From the NCBI RefSeq assembly GCF_036588685.1, contig NC_086374.1, forward strand, positions 20,390,886-20,454,885: 64,000 nt of DNA, read 5' to 3'. Each line of letters opens with the position of its first letter. Position 1 is the first letter of the stretch. A program made the translations under genes and the position numbers. The DNA comes from Mytilus trossulus (lineage: Eukaryota > Mollusca > Bivalvia > Mytilida > Mytilidae). Positions 36,903 to 47,439 of the stretch are shown one piece after another. Below the pieces are notes generated by a model. The model was not told the DNA's origin, did not search any database, and worked only from the letters and a program-made list of their open reading frames with translations.

Positions 36903-38074
36903 CTAAAAATTACGAAAATAATATTAATATACTATAGCAATTGGTTAAATAATTTTTAAACATACTTGTGGAAATCATGAGAAAAGTGAATTAAAAAAAC
37001 AAATAAACAAGTTTACAGGTGCCACTAGAGATAAAGAGTCTGTGTCGCTCATCTAGGTTATGGGCATTTTCAACAATCAACATTCTCCAACATTGTAGGG
37101 TAGAACAAAATTCATGACAAACTTTTTTTTTTTTGTATAATTGATGATAATTTTTCTGTTTACAGTTTCTTGCATTCACCTTTAGTTATTGTCAAAACCA
37201 CAAAAAGATAACAAAGTTATCATTAAATTGCTCTTTTCAAGCGTCTACTAGCGATATCGGAAATCTATGAAGTATTGTAGATTTAGTTTTAGCTGATTAA
37301 TTTGTTATTCAAAGTGCCTATCTATCTTTCATAGTTTCAACATGTTCAGGATAATAAACAAAACCCATGCATATGGTGGTTGACATGTTTGGTCCTTGGA
37401 CACATTTCATAAAATGGATACCATATGCTAATGGTGATTATGGCCATGTTTGATAATATTTGGCCCAGAAGTTTCAGAAGAGAAATTCTTTGTAAAATTA
37501 AAGAGAGAAGTGATGAGAAGAGATCACTTGGACCCTTTGAATATGTTAGCTACAAAAAGAGATTCCTATTCGTGCATGTAACAATATTTCAAACTATACA
37601 TTACGTCAAAAACAGGAAAGTATGGATTAATACTAATATACTGAGAAAGAACTGCTTTGGTCAATTTCATACTTTCAACATATAAGATAATGTGATATGT
37701 TATTCATTGCTCTAGAAATAGCGTTAATACATGATGTATGAGTAATTATTCTTGTTACTTCGTTCATTTATAAAATGCTTGCATCAAATTATTTTACTTA
37801 CGCACAGGTCATTAGACCTAAATAAAGATATATAGTTTTCAAATTTGTGACATCGGTTTTGATTTTTTTTAATAAACGTTGGCTGCTTTGGTTTTACTTG
37901 CCTATTTAAACCAAATTATTGTAATATGAAATTGGATCCCAGTATTTATCACGCTTTTCAATAACATATTATCAAAGACCCATCCTAAGTTTTTAACTAT
38001 CCTTCTGCGTTGACCAAAAATATATTAGTGTAACTAAGATACAACTACTCGGATAACGCCGTCAATATCCTTAC
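36903..38074 (-). other. Intron within the right-hand discoidin domain
   Basis: Runs from donor GTAAGG (after ATG at 38075) to acceptor TTTTTAG at 36903. AT-rich, with a poly-T tract at 37123-37134. A short plus-strand ORF at 37425-37685 shows no recognisable similarity, so I do not call it. Confidence 0.5.
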
Positions 38075-38370
38075 CATAGGATTTCCATTAATATCATTTA
38101 TATCTTCCCACTGTCCGTCCACATTTTTCACCTTCACAGTAAACTTCTCCAAGAAAGTATCGTTAATTCCTCCGCCTTGTATTAAAATAGCATTGACGAT
38201 TGCAGTAGTTGGAAAGGAAACGGTGACATTTGGGCTTTTATCATTCAATACATCAGGTGTCCATGCAGTTCCGTTGATTTGGGAATCTACTTGTGGGTTG
38301 ATTTCGCTACTGTAATCTACATATTGATCAGGAATAGCTCCAACATTTCTCATTTCGTCTTCACAAAACT
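38075..38370 (-). CDS. Discoidin (F5/8 type C) domain, N-terminal half exon
   Basis: A 296-bp exon (phase 1 in, phase 0 out), acceptor TTTTTAG, donor GTAAGG. It reads E-FCEDEMRNVGAIPDQYV, then WTPDVLNDKSPNVTVSF, AILIQGGGINDTFLEKF, TVKVKNVDGQWEDIND and ends INGNPM. The opening Cys, GAIPD, W.PD, the I..QGGG strand and the FTVKV...G.W motif fit F5/8 type C domains; WV.S-type residues are replaced by FLEKF. The closing Cys is in the next exon. Three NxT/NxS sequons (NGT, NVT, NDT) suggest N-glycosylation. The domain would sit at or near the N-terminus, ahead of array B. Confidence 0.85.
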
Positions 38371-38807
38371 CTAAAAAGAAAAATGAAATGCGTAACGAGG
38401 GATGATCTAAATATTGTTTAATTGTTTTGTTTGATTTATTTTAAGTTATATAATTAGGGAAAGAAGATAAGGTACTGCGTAACACAAAACTGTACTTTCC
38501 AAGAATGTATACATTTTCATCCATTCTTGCAAAAGTTTACATGTAGTCTTTTATTTTCTATATAATGTTTGCTTTTTGTTGTTTGCCATAGTATTTTTTT
38601 TTATATTTCCTGCATTTTTTTTATTTTGTCCCCTTGATAACTTCTCTGTTTATAAGAATTTTTCAGCATAAAGAACGTTATGGATACAAAATTAATGTAG
38701 AATACCGATTTAAATAAGTTAAAACATATGAACATTGACTTTTTTATGGTAGGGAATGTCACCAATGATTCCTGAATTAATATTCATTGTATATCTGGAA
38801 TACATAC

Positions 38808-38831
38808 CTACTGTAGTTACTTGCTGTGTAC
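38808..38831 (-). CDS. 24-bp microexon
   Basis: A phase 1-1 microexon encoding TQQVTTV plus split codons, acceptor TGACTTTACAG and donor G|GTATGTATT. Both sites are strong and the phase agrees with the next exon (giving TTVEFCEDEM). The VTTV motif echoes the 39-bp microexon GVTTVPTA. Confidence 0.55.
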
Positions 38832-39399
38832 CTGTAAAGTCAAGGGGAAGAGTAGAGTTTATAGTATTACAAATAGGCAATATATATATAAATATATAAT
38901 GATAAGATATTCAGGTGTTGCCTGAACTCATGTTTTGTATTCCAGCGAATTTTCAATGATTTTTTTATTCTAATTTTTGCTATTAATTAGTTTGAAGAAT
39001 GTATCATGAACCCCCTCCCATTAAATAAAATGAATGGCCGAAGAAAAAACATGAATGGAAGCCTTAAAATAAGATATGAGAATCCGGAATAATAAAATGA
39101 AATTTGCATGTTTATTTTATTGATGAGTGTGAGGCTCTGGTAAACAACAATTTTCATTATTATCCGTTTTCTCATTGGTATATTTCGATATATTAATCTA
39201 CATAAAGTTAATACTAATAAAAGTCAATATTGTGAACAGTAATTAATGATATTCATACTTACAGTATCCAATGAAGCAGTGGACAAAATGTAATGAGTTA
39301 GTAGTGATAATACTCACCAGGTTACCAGGCAGCATGAAACAAAATGTTAACAAAAACTATATCAAACATTCTATATCATTCACCAATGTTGATACTTAC

Positions 39400-39496
39400 T
39401 TGTTGTAATACTTACTTTTTGTTGTCTTAGTGGAAGCGATATGTAGCATTTTTCATCAGCTTGACAGTGATGACTGTAGTCGGAACCATTTCGGCC
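39400..39496 (-). CDS. Candidate upstream exon with a Cys pair
   Basis: A 97-bp stretch (phase 0 in, phase 1 out), acceptor GTGTATTTCAG, reads GRNGSDYSHHCQADEKCYIS then LPLRQQKVSITT. Two GTAAGTAT donors lie 16 bp apart (39415 and 39399); only the second gives the phase-1 end needed to join the 24-bp microexon (...ITTSTQQVTTV). The short C-x5-C loop is not a domain I can name. The translation start of the gene is not identified. An ATG at 39853 opens a hydrophobic 21-codon frame (MAKKCHYLLTFVSNIIF...), but it hits a stop before any donor. Confidence 0.35.
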
Positions 39497-39499
39497 CTG

Positions 39500-42480
39500 A
39501 AATACACAACCCAATACACAGACTCAAATCATACTATACTATACTTACCATACATTTTACTTACCTAGACGAATCTTCAATTACATCTTCTTTGTTTCAT
39601 CTACAATTATTTTGTCAATGAGCTTCATTCCCTGTAATGCATTATAAATAAGAATGAATAATATGTATACGGGAAATATACAAATAACAACTCGTTATAC
39701 AACAATTTAAATTCTGTCAAAATGAACTTACCCAAAGCAATCATTTGCCTCTATCATTTCATAGAGTTTTGTTATACATACCAAATTCTAAAATCCGAAG
39801 CAAAAGATGATATTGCTGACAAAAGTCAACAAGTAATGACACTTCTTCGCCATAACTTTACATCCGACAACGCCCTCTAACGTTTTATGACATCCTTTAT
39901 CTGTTTGTTAAGACTGCTCAAATACATGTCACCTCCATTGTAGGTACATGTACTTGTTGTATGATATTGATGGTAAGTTTGTCTGCATGGTACTTTATTC
40001 ACAACCCTTTACTGTCGCTGGAAAAAATGGAAATCTCGCTATACTTTTATTATTCTAAACTGTACTCAAACTTCTGTCTTATCTGTCATATCCTACTTGT
40101 TATTCTGATATCTGATTGCGTTATTTCTTCTCACGTTTGTACGGGAATTCATTTTTTAACTTCTATGTTTGTCCGTTTAAAGGTTTTTTTCACTGCATAA
40201 TTATATATCAGAAAATTAAGTCCAGTTTTTTTTTGGGTTTTTTTTGTCAATTTATTTCATCAGTGTGCTTAATTTTGATTTCTTACTAAAAGTGGGACTG
40301 AACTATTTATTTTGTTTGTGGTGACGATAACTGAAATTCTGATTATTATGTATTATTTCAAATAACCTGAAAATACAATAAAATACGTATTGTCTTTGAG
40401 TGTTCTACTCTTTTTATTGTAAAAAATACTGTTATCAATTAAACGTAACAAGTTGGAGTAAACTTTTGTGTGTACAATATATTTTTTTTATAAATTCATT
40501 TTTTTTTTCTTAATATACACAAAATATAAGAAATAAAGGGTGGAAAAAGTAAAAATATATCTTGAGCTGGAGTTTGAAGCGATACAACAAATTATATAAT
40601 AATGGAATCGCAAACGGAAAAATGCGGAAAAAAATAAAATTAAGTACTGATATATAGAAAAGTGAGTTTTGTTGAAGGTATGACTCTTTTATGTACTGTT
40701 TCGCGTCTTATTTGAAGAATTTCAAATTAAAAAACTAAATTCTATTGCAATAATAATATGAAGTTATAAAACATATTTGTGAATAACATAGGGATACAAT
40801 TCAAGTGTTACAACTCTTTTATGTGGAAACCCGTAAATCGGAGAAACGATGACGTGACAGAAACGTGGAGATAAACAATAAAAGCGGTCATACGACTTCT
40901 TATGGGGATTATTGTCAGCAATTAACTTATTTCATTCCACGTTGTAATTTTGTCCTTACATCTTGAAAACTATAGATAGAGATTTGTAACAATAAATATC
41001 AACAAGATAAGATCTTAAAAAAATTAAGGCAACATAGCCGATATATCGTCAGTCGGCTCCTTATTGAAGTTATTACTTGCCGTTAAATGATGCTTTTGAC
41101 GTGTTTGCATTTTTTTTTACTAGATGAATAGTAATGTAAATAACAAAAATTAACCAGACAGTCAGTCGTGTCAAAGTGACACATCCGGGTATTCTAGCGA
41201 CCTCTTGGCGGGATACCAAACTCATTACAATACACAAACAACACGGTTTAGTGTTCAGTGGACCAGTTAATATACTACATGTACATACTGTGTACAACTT
41301 TGTGAACCGAGTCCGATATCTTAGAAATAACAAGGAGTTGTTATAATAATTTGAATACACAATTCCTTGGTACTAGCGAAGATATGAAATCATACATATA
41401 TAATATCAAGTTAAACCCATAACGTTTTAAATGTATAGGTAAACTGATAAAAATATGGCAGGAAAAAAACTCAAAGATTTGTTTTAAAATGTTGAGGAAA
41501 ATAAATGTTACAAAGGACAAGGTACGATAAGGCCTGGGTTTTTTTACCCCCTATTTTCTTATTTTTTATATTCTGTTTTGGAAAGCTACTTATTATGCTA
41601 AAATATTTCCTTATGTTTGAAGTTTGAATGGATTTGGGAACAGTATATCTATAACAACGTGACCAAGGATTTTTTTTCAATTTCAATGTCATGAGAAGGT
41701 TTTTGCTGTCTAAATCGCCATAATTTCTCCCGGTCATGTAGGCGCACGCTATCAAATTTTAAGAAACAAAGGCCAAAAAGCGTAATGTTTCCTTCTTAAG
41801 CATTTGTTTTGCCCTTAAAGGCTTTTAACCCCCTAATCTCACCCATGTATTGAAGTTCATCCAAAAAAACTTCAAATCTAAGGGATTATTATATCGTGAT
41901 AAGTAACTTTCCCCCAAAAAATTTGAAAAATGAGAAAAAAGGGGGGCAAAATACGGGACTTATCGTAAATTGTCCTCATATAAGAAAATTTCAAAGTATG
42001 TAAAAATACTAAAAGGAAGCTAAGTGCTTTCCTCTTGTGTAAAAGTTATCTGAATTTTCCAAAAGAAGTCGCAGGAAAAAATATGAAAATTTTAAATGCA
42101 GAGGGGAAAAGTCACAAATCCGATCGGAAATAATATACATTTTTCTTGTTCAAATGTACAACAATAGTTTTTATCTGTTAAAGTTATATGGAACTTTCAA
42201 CTGTTAATAAACAGTACGTCTAAACACTCAGTCTGCAAATGATCTATTAGCGCACTTATAATATGCCACTAAAGACTATAAGGGGTATTGTCACATGTGC
42301 ATTGTTAGTATATTATGGTAGACATAGATATGTAATGCATAATTTATAACAATATTATAATAGTCCCAGGTCGTACGTTTCAAATATTTTATCCACTAGT
42401 GGTTTCCTGTTCTAGCTGTTGTTTATGGCAGTCTCAAAATTTGAGCCCCCACTTACGCATTGACAGATCACTGGGGGACT

Positions 42481-42513
<33 letters not shown>

Positions 42514-43326
42514 CAAACAATTTTCTTTACCTCAAAGAAACAAATACTTTTCATGTTCTATCATTAAATTACCGAAGTATACTTTAGATTTAACCAATTG
42601 ATTTTGAATTAAAAAAAAATAGATTTAAAAACAACAATAAATCCCCGAGTGTTTTAATGTTAAACGCATCCAATGTCTGTTTTTTTTCTTTCTTTTCTTA
42701 TGCAGATTTTTTCTTCTTCATTTAAAAAAAATAATTCTAGTGTAATCAAGGAATTTAGGACAAGGTAGTCACGGGGAAAAGGTCACTATACAGTTTGGAG
42801 ATTATTATTTTACTTTGAACAAGAAAACACTCATCATTTTTTTTTAATTTATTTATTTATCATGTTTATCATATGTTAAGCATCGTTGTAATTTTGTTCA
42901 TTCTATAAATATCAATAATAATCGAATTAGTGTTATGAAAAAAAATGTCAATGTGGTTTGGTACTGAATGGCTTCGTGGTGCAATTGGCTTTTGCATGAT
43001 TTAAATGAATACATTTTCATTTGTCCAGGCTTATATTAATTTCCTTAACCTAAAAACATGAATGTATGCACTAAAAAGAAAATGTTTTAAGACCTTTCTC
43101 TATACGAACAATTATCAACTCATCACTCACAAATTTGTAACTTTATGTTCTAAGACTCTTTGTGCTGTAACTTTCTATCCGTTTACCTAATCAGTTATGT
43201 AATTTGACACATGACTAACGGTTTAAATTGGTTTTCTATTTGATACTTACAAATTTATATGAAACGGACATAAAAAGTAACCCTCCAAAAGGTATGTTGG
43301 ACGATGTCATATTGTTATAAAATATT
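39500..43326. other. Intergenic AT-rich region
   Basis: No convincing gene. It contains a donor-like GTAAGTTC on the minus strand near 39730 that might belong to an unseen 5' exon of the mucin-like gene, many homopolymer runs, and a 21-base poly-G tract at 42492-42512 preceded by nine T. The short ORFs here look like noise. Confidence 0.5.
42492..42512 (+). repeat. Poly-G tract (21 G)
   Basis: A run of 21 consecutive G follows a T run. It is able to form a G-quadruplex and is prone to length error in sequencing. A second 21-base poly-G run lies at 44963-44983. Confidence 0.9.
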
Positions 43327-43420
43327 TTAGGATGGTCCTAGGACGTAGTAAGGACTGTCCTAATATAGCTTTGTTTTACATCCTAAGACATGTCTAAGAC
43401 ACGTCCTAAGACCACCCTAA
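43327..43420. repeat. Small palindromic MITE-like element (94 bp)
   Basis: The left end TTAGGATGGTCCTAGGACGT and the reverse complement of the right end TTAGGGTGGTCTTAGGACGT match at 17 of 20 positions. The interior carries more TCCTAAGAC-type repeats, so the whole element can fold back. No coding potential. I could not define a target duplication. Confidence 0.6.
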
Positions 43421-43434
43421 ATAATGTCCCAAGT

Positions 43435-43790
43435 AGATATATAGAAAGATGTGGTGTGAGTGCCAATGAGACAACTCTCCATCCAAATAACATTTATAAA
43501 AGTAAACAATTATAGGTCAATGTACGGACTTCAACACGGAGTCTTGGCTCACACCAAACAAAAAGCTATAAAGGGCACCACAAATTACTAGTGTAAAACC
43601 ATTCAAACGAGAAAACCAGCGGTCTTATCTATATAAAAAACGAGAAACACGTATGAATTACATAAACAAACGACAACTGCTGTACATCAGATTCCTGATT
43701 TGGGACAGGTGCAATATTTGCAGCGGGATTATATGTTTTAACGGTACCAAAATGTCTCCCTTTTTCTGAAACAATAGCATAACATCACAA
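43435..43790 (-). repeat. Dispersed mussel repeat, copy in reverse orientation
   Basis: Contains GTGCCAATGAGACAACTCTCC and ATAGGTCAATGTACGG, the reverse complement of tracts in the copies near 61250-61310 and 63025-63060. The rest (AGCTATAAAGGGCACC, CAAACGACAACTGCTG) is the body I recognise from many mussel loci. Another fragment of the family is at about 44690-44790. Confidence 0.6.
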
Positions 43791-44076
43791 CATAGAAAAC
43801 CACACGATAAAATATCAATTTGGAGGCTAACTCAATAAAAAAAAAGTAAATTAACACACTATAAACGAATAAATTTGATCTGCGATACCTGAATGCAAAT
43901 GCACAGCTAATAAACTATTAGGGATAAACATTGAAGGCCAAAAAGCAAACAAACAAATCCAAACAAATCCATGGAAAGACACCATAGCGAAATTTTTAAC
44001 CCTTCGAAAATAATCACTTTATCATTTGTTTCGCATGAACTTCGTATAATCGTCTTATTTTTCAATCGGTCAGTGT

Positions 44077-46982
44077 CACGGTGGGTATGGTTGTCCTGCG
44101 AAAGAACGTTCTTTGCTGGTGATGTGGTCCTGTCAGGTGCTGGTGGGTCCTGATTCTGTGCTGGTGGGTTTGTTTACATTGTATCAGAACGGCAATAAAA
44201 CGACTGTTTTGTTGTTTATTTTTTCTCTGATGCATCATAAGTACCATGTAAAGTATATTACTACAATATTATATTGCAAAAGTCGTGCAAGTTCGTTAAA
44301 CGGAATTGTCCTGACGCTGTGCTGGTGATAAGAAAAACGGTCCTGGTTCTGTGCTCCTATGTCCTGGTTCTGTGCCTATATATTTTAGTTAAAAGTGGCA
44401 TATATTCAAGATCATTGATGCTGTACTGTTATTGACTAATTAACTGTTGTCTGCTTTCTTGAAATTGACATTGTTGTGAATCTATTTACTGTTATTATGA
44501 GAGAAAAATGCCCCTATTTTTATTTTATTTTTTAAATTAACTGTATCTTAATTATTGACCTGTTAATGGATCCCTTCTTGCCCCCTTTTAAGATGAGAAA
44601 ATATGTTTACGATTTTCGGGCTTACGATAATTTTGCAAGATCACCAAAAATATGTTGTAATTTATACAATACTTATATAAAGTAGATGATGTGGTATGTT
44701 TGTTGTCAATGGACAAATTCCATAAGAAACCAAAGGAAGAATGTGTTAGCAACCATACGTCATCATACGACCTTCAACAATAACCCATAAAATAAAAATG
44801 TAAAAGGTTTTGCATAAAAATGGAGAGCAAAAATATAGAACAAAGGACTTTCTGAGCGTTTGAATCATATGTCTTTAGCAGCTTAAAACATATTTGTGTG
44901 TGAACAATTTAGTGCTGACTATAAGAATGACAATAGTATTGCGGGTTTGTTTGGGGTTTATTGGGGGGGGGGGGGGGGGGGGGATAAGTTAGAGCGTGGT
45001 TGCAGGAAAGTTTTAAGCTTGGAAAAGTTTCTCGTAAGATTTAGAAGTTGTATTTTAAAAGAAAAATGTATCTTGTAGCTATTAAGAATCACTTGCTGTA
45101 TCTGTCCGTGTTTTAACATAATTTTTTTGTTGTCTGAACGGTTATCAGGTATCTCTTTTCGAAAGTTCGATAGAACACTAAAAAAAATCACTATTTTATG
45201 AAAGGGCAGACTAGAATATGTCAGAGAATTAAGACGAGATAACCATTGTACAAAAAAGTAGATGGAAATGTGAAAGTTTTCGTGCGTCAGGTGCAACAGC
45301 ATACGAACAGCTAACATGCCTCGTCAGGGTGGAAGCTAAAAATTCCACGAAAATTTGATTTAAAACCTTTATTTGTTCCAACAAAGTTATTGAGATTTTG
45401 TTGAGGATTTAACAAGCTACGACAAGAAGATTTTTTTTTTAGAATTTTCAGCTCTTCTATAAATATATGCAAAGCAAACCATTGATTAAATTGCTTGCTA
45501 TGATAGTTTGGATGTTTGTAAACGACAGGTTAGTAGTCTGTTTACTATATACTAGAATTTGTTTGGACAATAAACATTAACTTCAATTCCTGTCAGTTTG
45601 TATTTGTCCAATCAAATCCAAGTATGTATTGAAACTCCGCCTACCTATTGTTTGAAAACATCCAAGCCAACATAGCAAGCAAGTTAATCAAAGTTTTTTT
45701 TGTATGCTTTTATAGTAGAGCTGAACTAAATAATGCAAAGAAGCGTTTAAGTCTTTCGCCAAAAATTACTATCAATTTCTTTTTGTCCTATGTAAACTTC
45801 CGTACCATTTCCTTCCATTCAAGATCATTATAAAATTGAACTGTAAAATATCACTTGATACCTTCTTAATTCCTTTATAAGTTTTATGTAAACATAATTA
45901 TGACAATAACTGTTGTGAGCACAAGATTCACTACACACTTTTAAAGTTCTGCTTCATCAAACATTAAAATGTGAACTTAAGTTTTGAGACTTTTTTAATC
46001 GACACGATTGGAATTTTGTATATATGTGAAAACATGGTTTATCTATTAGTTGAAAATGCGGCTTTGAACTAGCTGTCAGTACCTGCGAGCATTTGTTGTT
46101 CAATAATGTGTGTCTTTGTGTTATTATTTTATGTGATAAATTGGTGTGTTGGTACACCACTGTAACAATGAAGGAGGAAATGAGGAGGGTTGGTTGGGCG
46201 GAAGTGGGGAGGGCTATGCGGAGCGCTAACAAACATGTCTATGCGGCATGGGCTTTGATCATTGTTGAAGCATCAATGTAAGGGGCATTTAATATCTTGA
46301 TAAAACTATTCTTATTTTAGATACTATATATTGTTATCTGATATTGGACGAAAGATGTTGTCCTTTTATGTAATTATGTAATACAAGTTACGATCATTTG
46401 AAACACATATCAAACAGCCAAATGGATGCACAAGAGCTAAAATAGGAGTCATAGATCCTATTGACAACAATTATCTGCCCAATTTTATTGATTTTGTAAC
46501 ATTTGTTTCAAATATGACCAACTTCTTATCCAAAATCACCAGCACCGTATCAGGACACACCAGCACAATGACAGGACCCACCAGCCCAGTATCAGGACAT
46601 GAATAAATTGAGAAAATGCTAAATTTTAATAAATTGCAATGTTTTTTCACAAAAAAGTTTTGTCGTGTGGATTGCGGTATAGAAAGCGAACTCTATGAGC
46701 ATTTTTGTTTTATTTTTTCAGTTCTAGATTTTCTGAAAATGAGCATTTTTGTGTTACGCTTACTGAAACAGATGATAGGGTCAACTTTTTAATGGTTTAC
46801 ATATGAACCAATAAGAAACAAAATTGAAAAATCTCAACTGTTTTCTTTCATTTTTTATGAGTGAAAACGTCAAAAATCATCATTTTCGTCTTTGATTACA
46901 TTTTTTCATTGATCACCAGCACCCGTCAGGACCGAATCACCAGCACAGAACGTTCTCTTGCAGGACAACCATACCCACCGTG
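44077..46982. mobile_element. DNA transposon-like element, CACGGTG ends, 5-bp target duplication
   Basis: A 2,906-bp element flanked by the direct repeat AGTGT (44072-44076 and 46983-46987). Both ends begin CACGGTGGGTATGGTTGTCC reading inward, and the inverted match continues for about 68 bp (44077-44144 against 46915-46982) with roughly eight mismatches. Subterminal motifs of the type GTCCTG...TGCTGGTG are repeated several times inside each end (44127-44370; 46538-46605). I find no transposase in the interior, which holds a poly-G tract and a dispersed-repeat fragment, so it is probably non-autonomous. Five-base duplications with CAC-initial ends are typical of Transib/RAG-like transposons; the heptamer-like CACGGTG fits that group, but this is inference. 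Confidence 0.75.
44963..44983 (+). repeat. Second poly-G tract (21 G)
   Basis: A run of 21 G inside the transposon-like element at 44077-46982, the same length as the run at 42492-42512. Confidence 0.9.
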
Positions 46983-47100
46983 AGTGTTGTTTTGAAAATA
47001 TGGCAGGTAATTAAAGTTCGTGTTTTGAAGCCGAAGTTTAACGATTGTCACCTGTTTGTCAACAAAAAGCATGGATATGAGCACGTGTTTAACATGTACT

Positions 47101-47350
47101 TAAGAATTGAATGCTCCTTTTTGTAAATTCATTGGGGTGTAAAAGCACTGACCGAAGTGCATTTTGTATGAAGCGCGGTAGCGCTTCATTCTAAAAATGT
47201 GCGCACGGTCAACGTTTTTACAACCCTATGAAGTTATAAAAAGAAGCATTCAATACTTATAATACATTTTTTAGCTATGATCATGAAAACAAGAATTTCA
47301 TATTTTTTTGATTTTATTCACCTGTGCACTTTATTGTGGGACCACGTGTT
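47101..47350 (+). repeat. Palindromic dispersed element, left copy
   Basis: Inverted arms AATTGAATGC...GGGGTGTAAAAGC (from about 47105) and its reverse complement (to about 47262) flank a GC-richer centre with GAAGCGCGGTAGCGCTTC (47172-47189). The same sequence, including about 90 bp beyond the palindrome (CACCTGTGCACTT), recurs inverted at about 52915-53160. Confidence 0.7.
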
Positions 47351-47439
47351 AATCATGAATGAAAAGTTTTATTGAGTGATGCAATTGCTTACGGAATAAC
47401 ACGTGATGTGCAGTTAGCCAATCAGAATAAAGTGTTATA

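Noticed and set aside
39781..39853. ATG at 39853 opening MAKKCHYLLTFVSNIIF as the gene's signal peptide
   Set aside because: The frame stops after 21 codons, before any donor; the nearby GTATGT is in another frame. Kept only as a note.
42965..43025. tRNA-derived SINE head (GTGGTGCAATTGG)
   Set aside because: It resembles an A box, but no B box lies at the right spacing and no tRNA fold is evident.
44958..45317. 119-codon minus-strand ORF inside the transposon-like element as a transposase
   Set aside because: It ends in poly-Pro from the poly-G tract and shows no DDE or zinc-binding motif.
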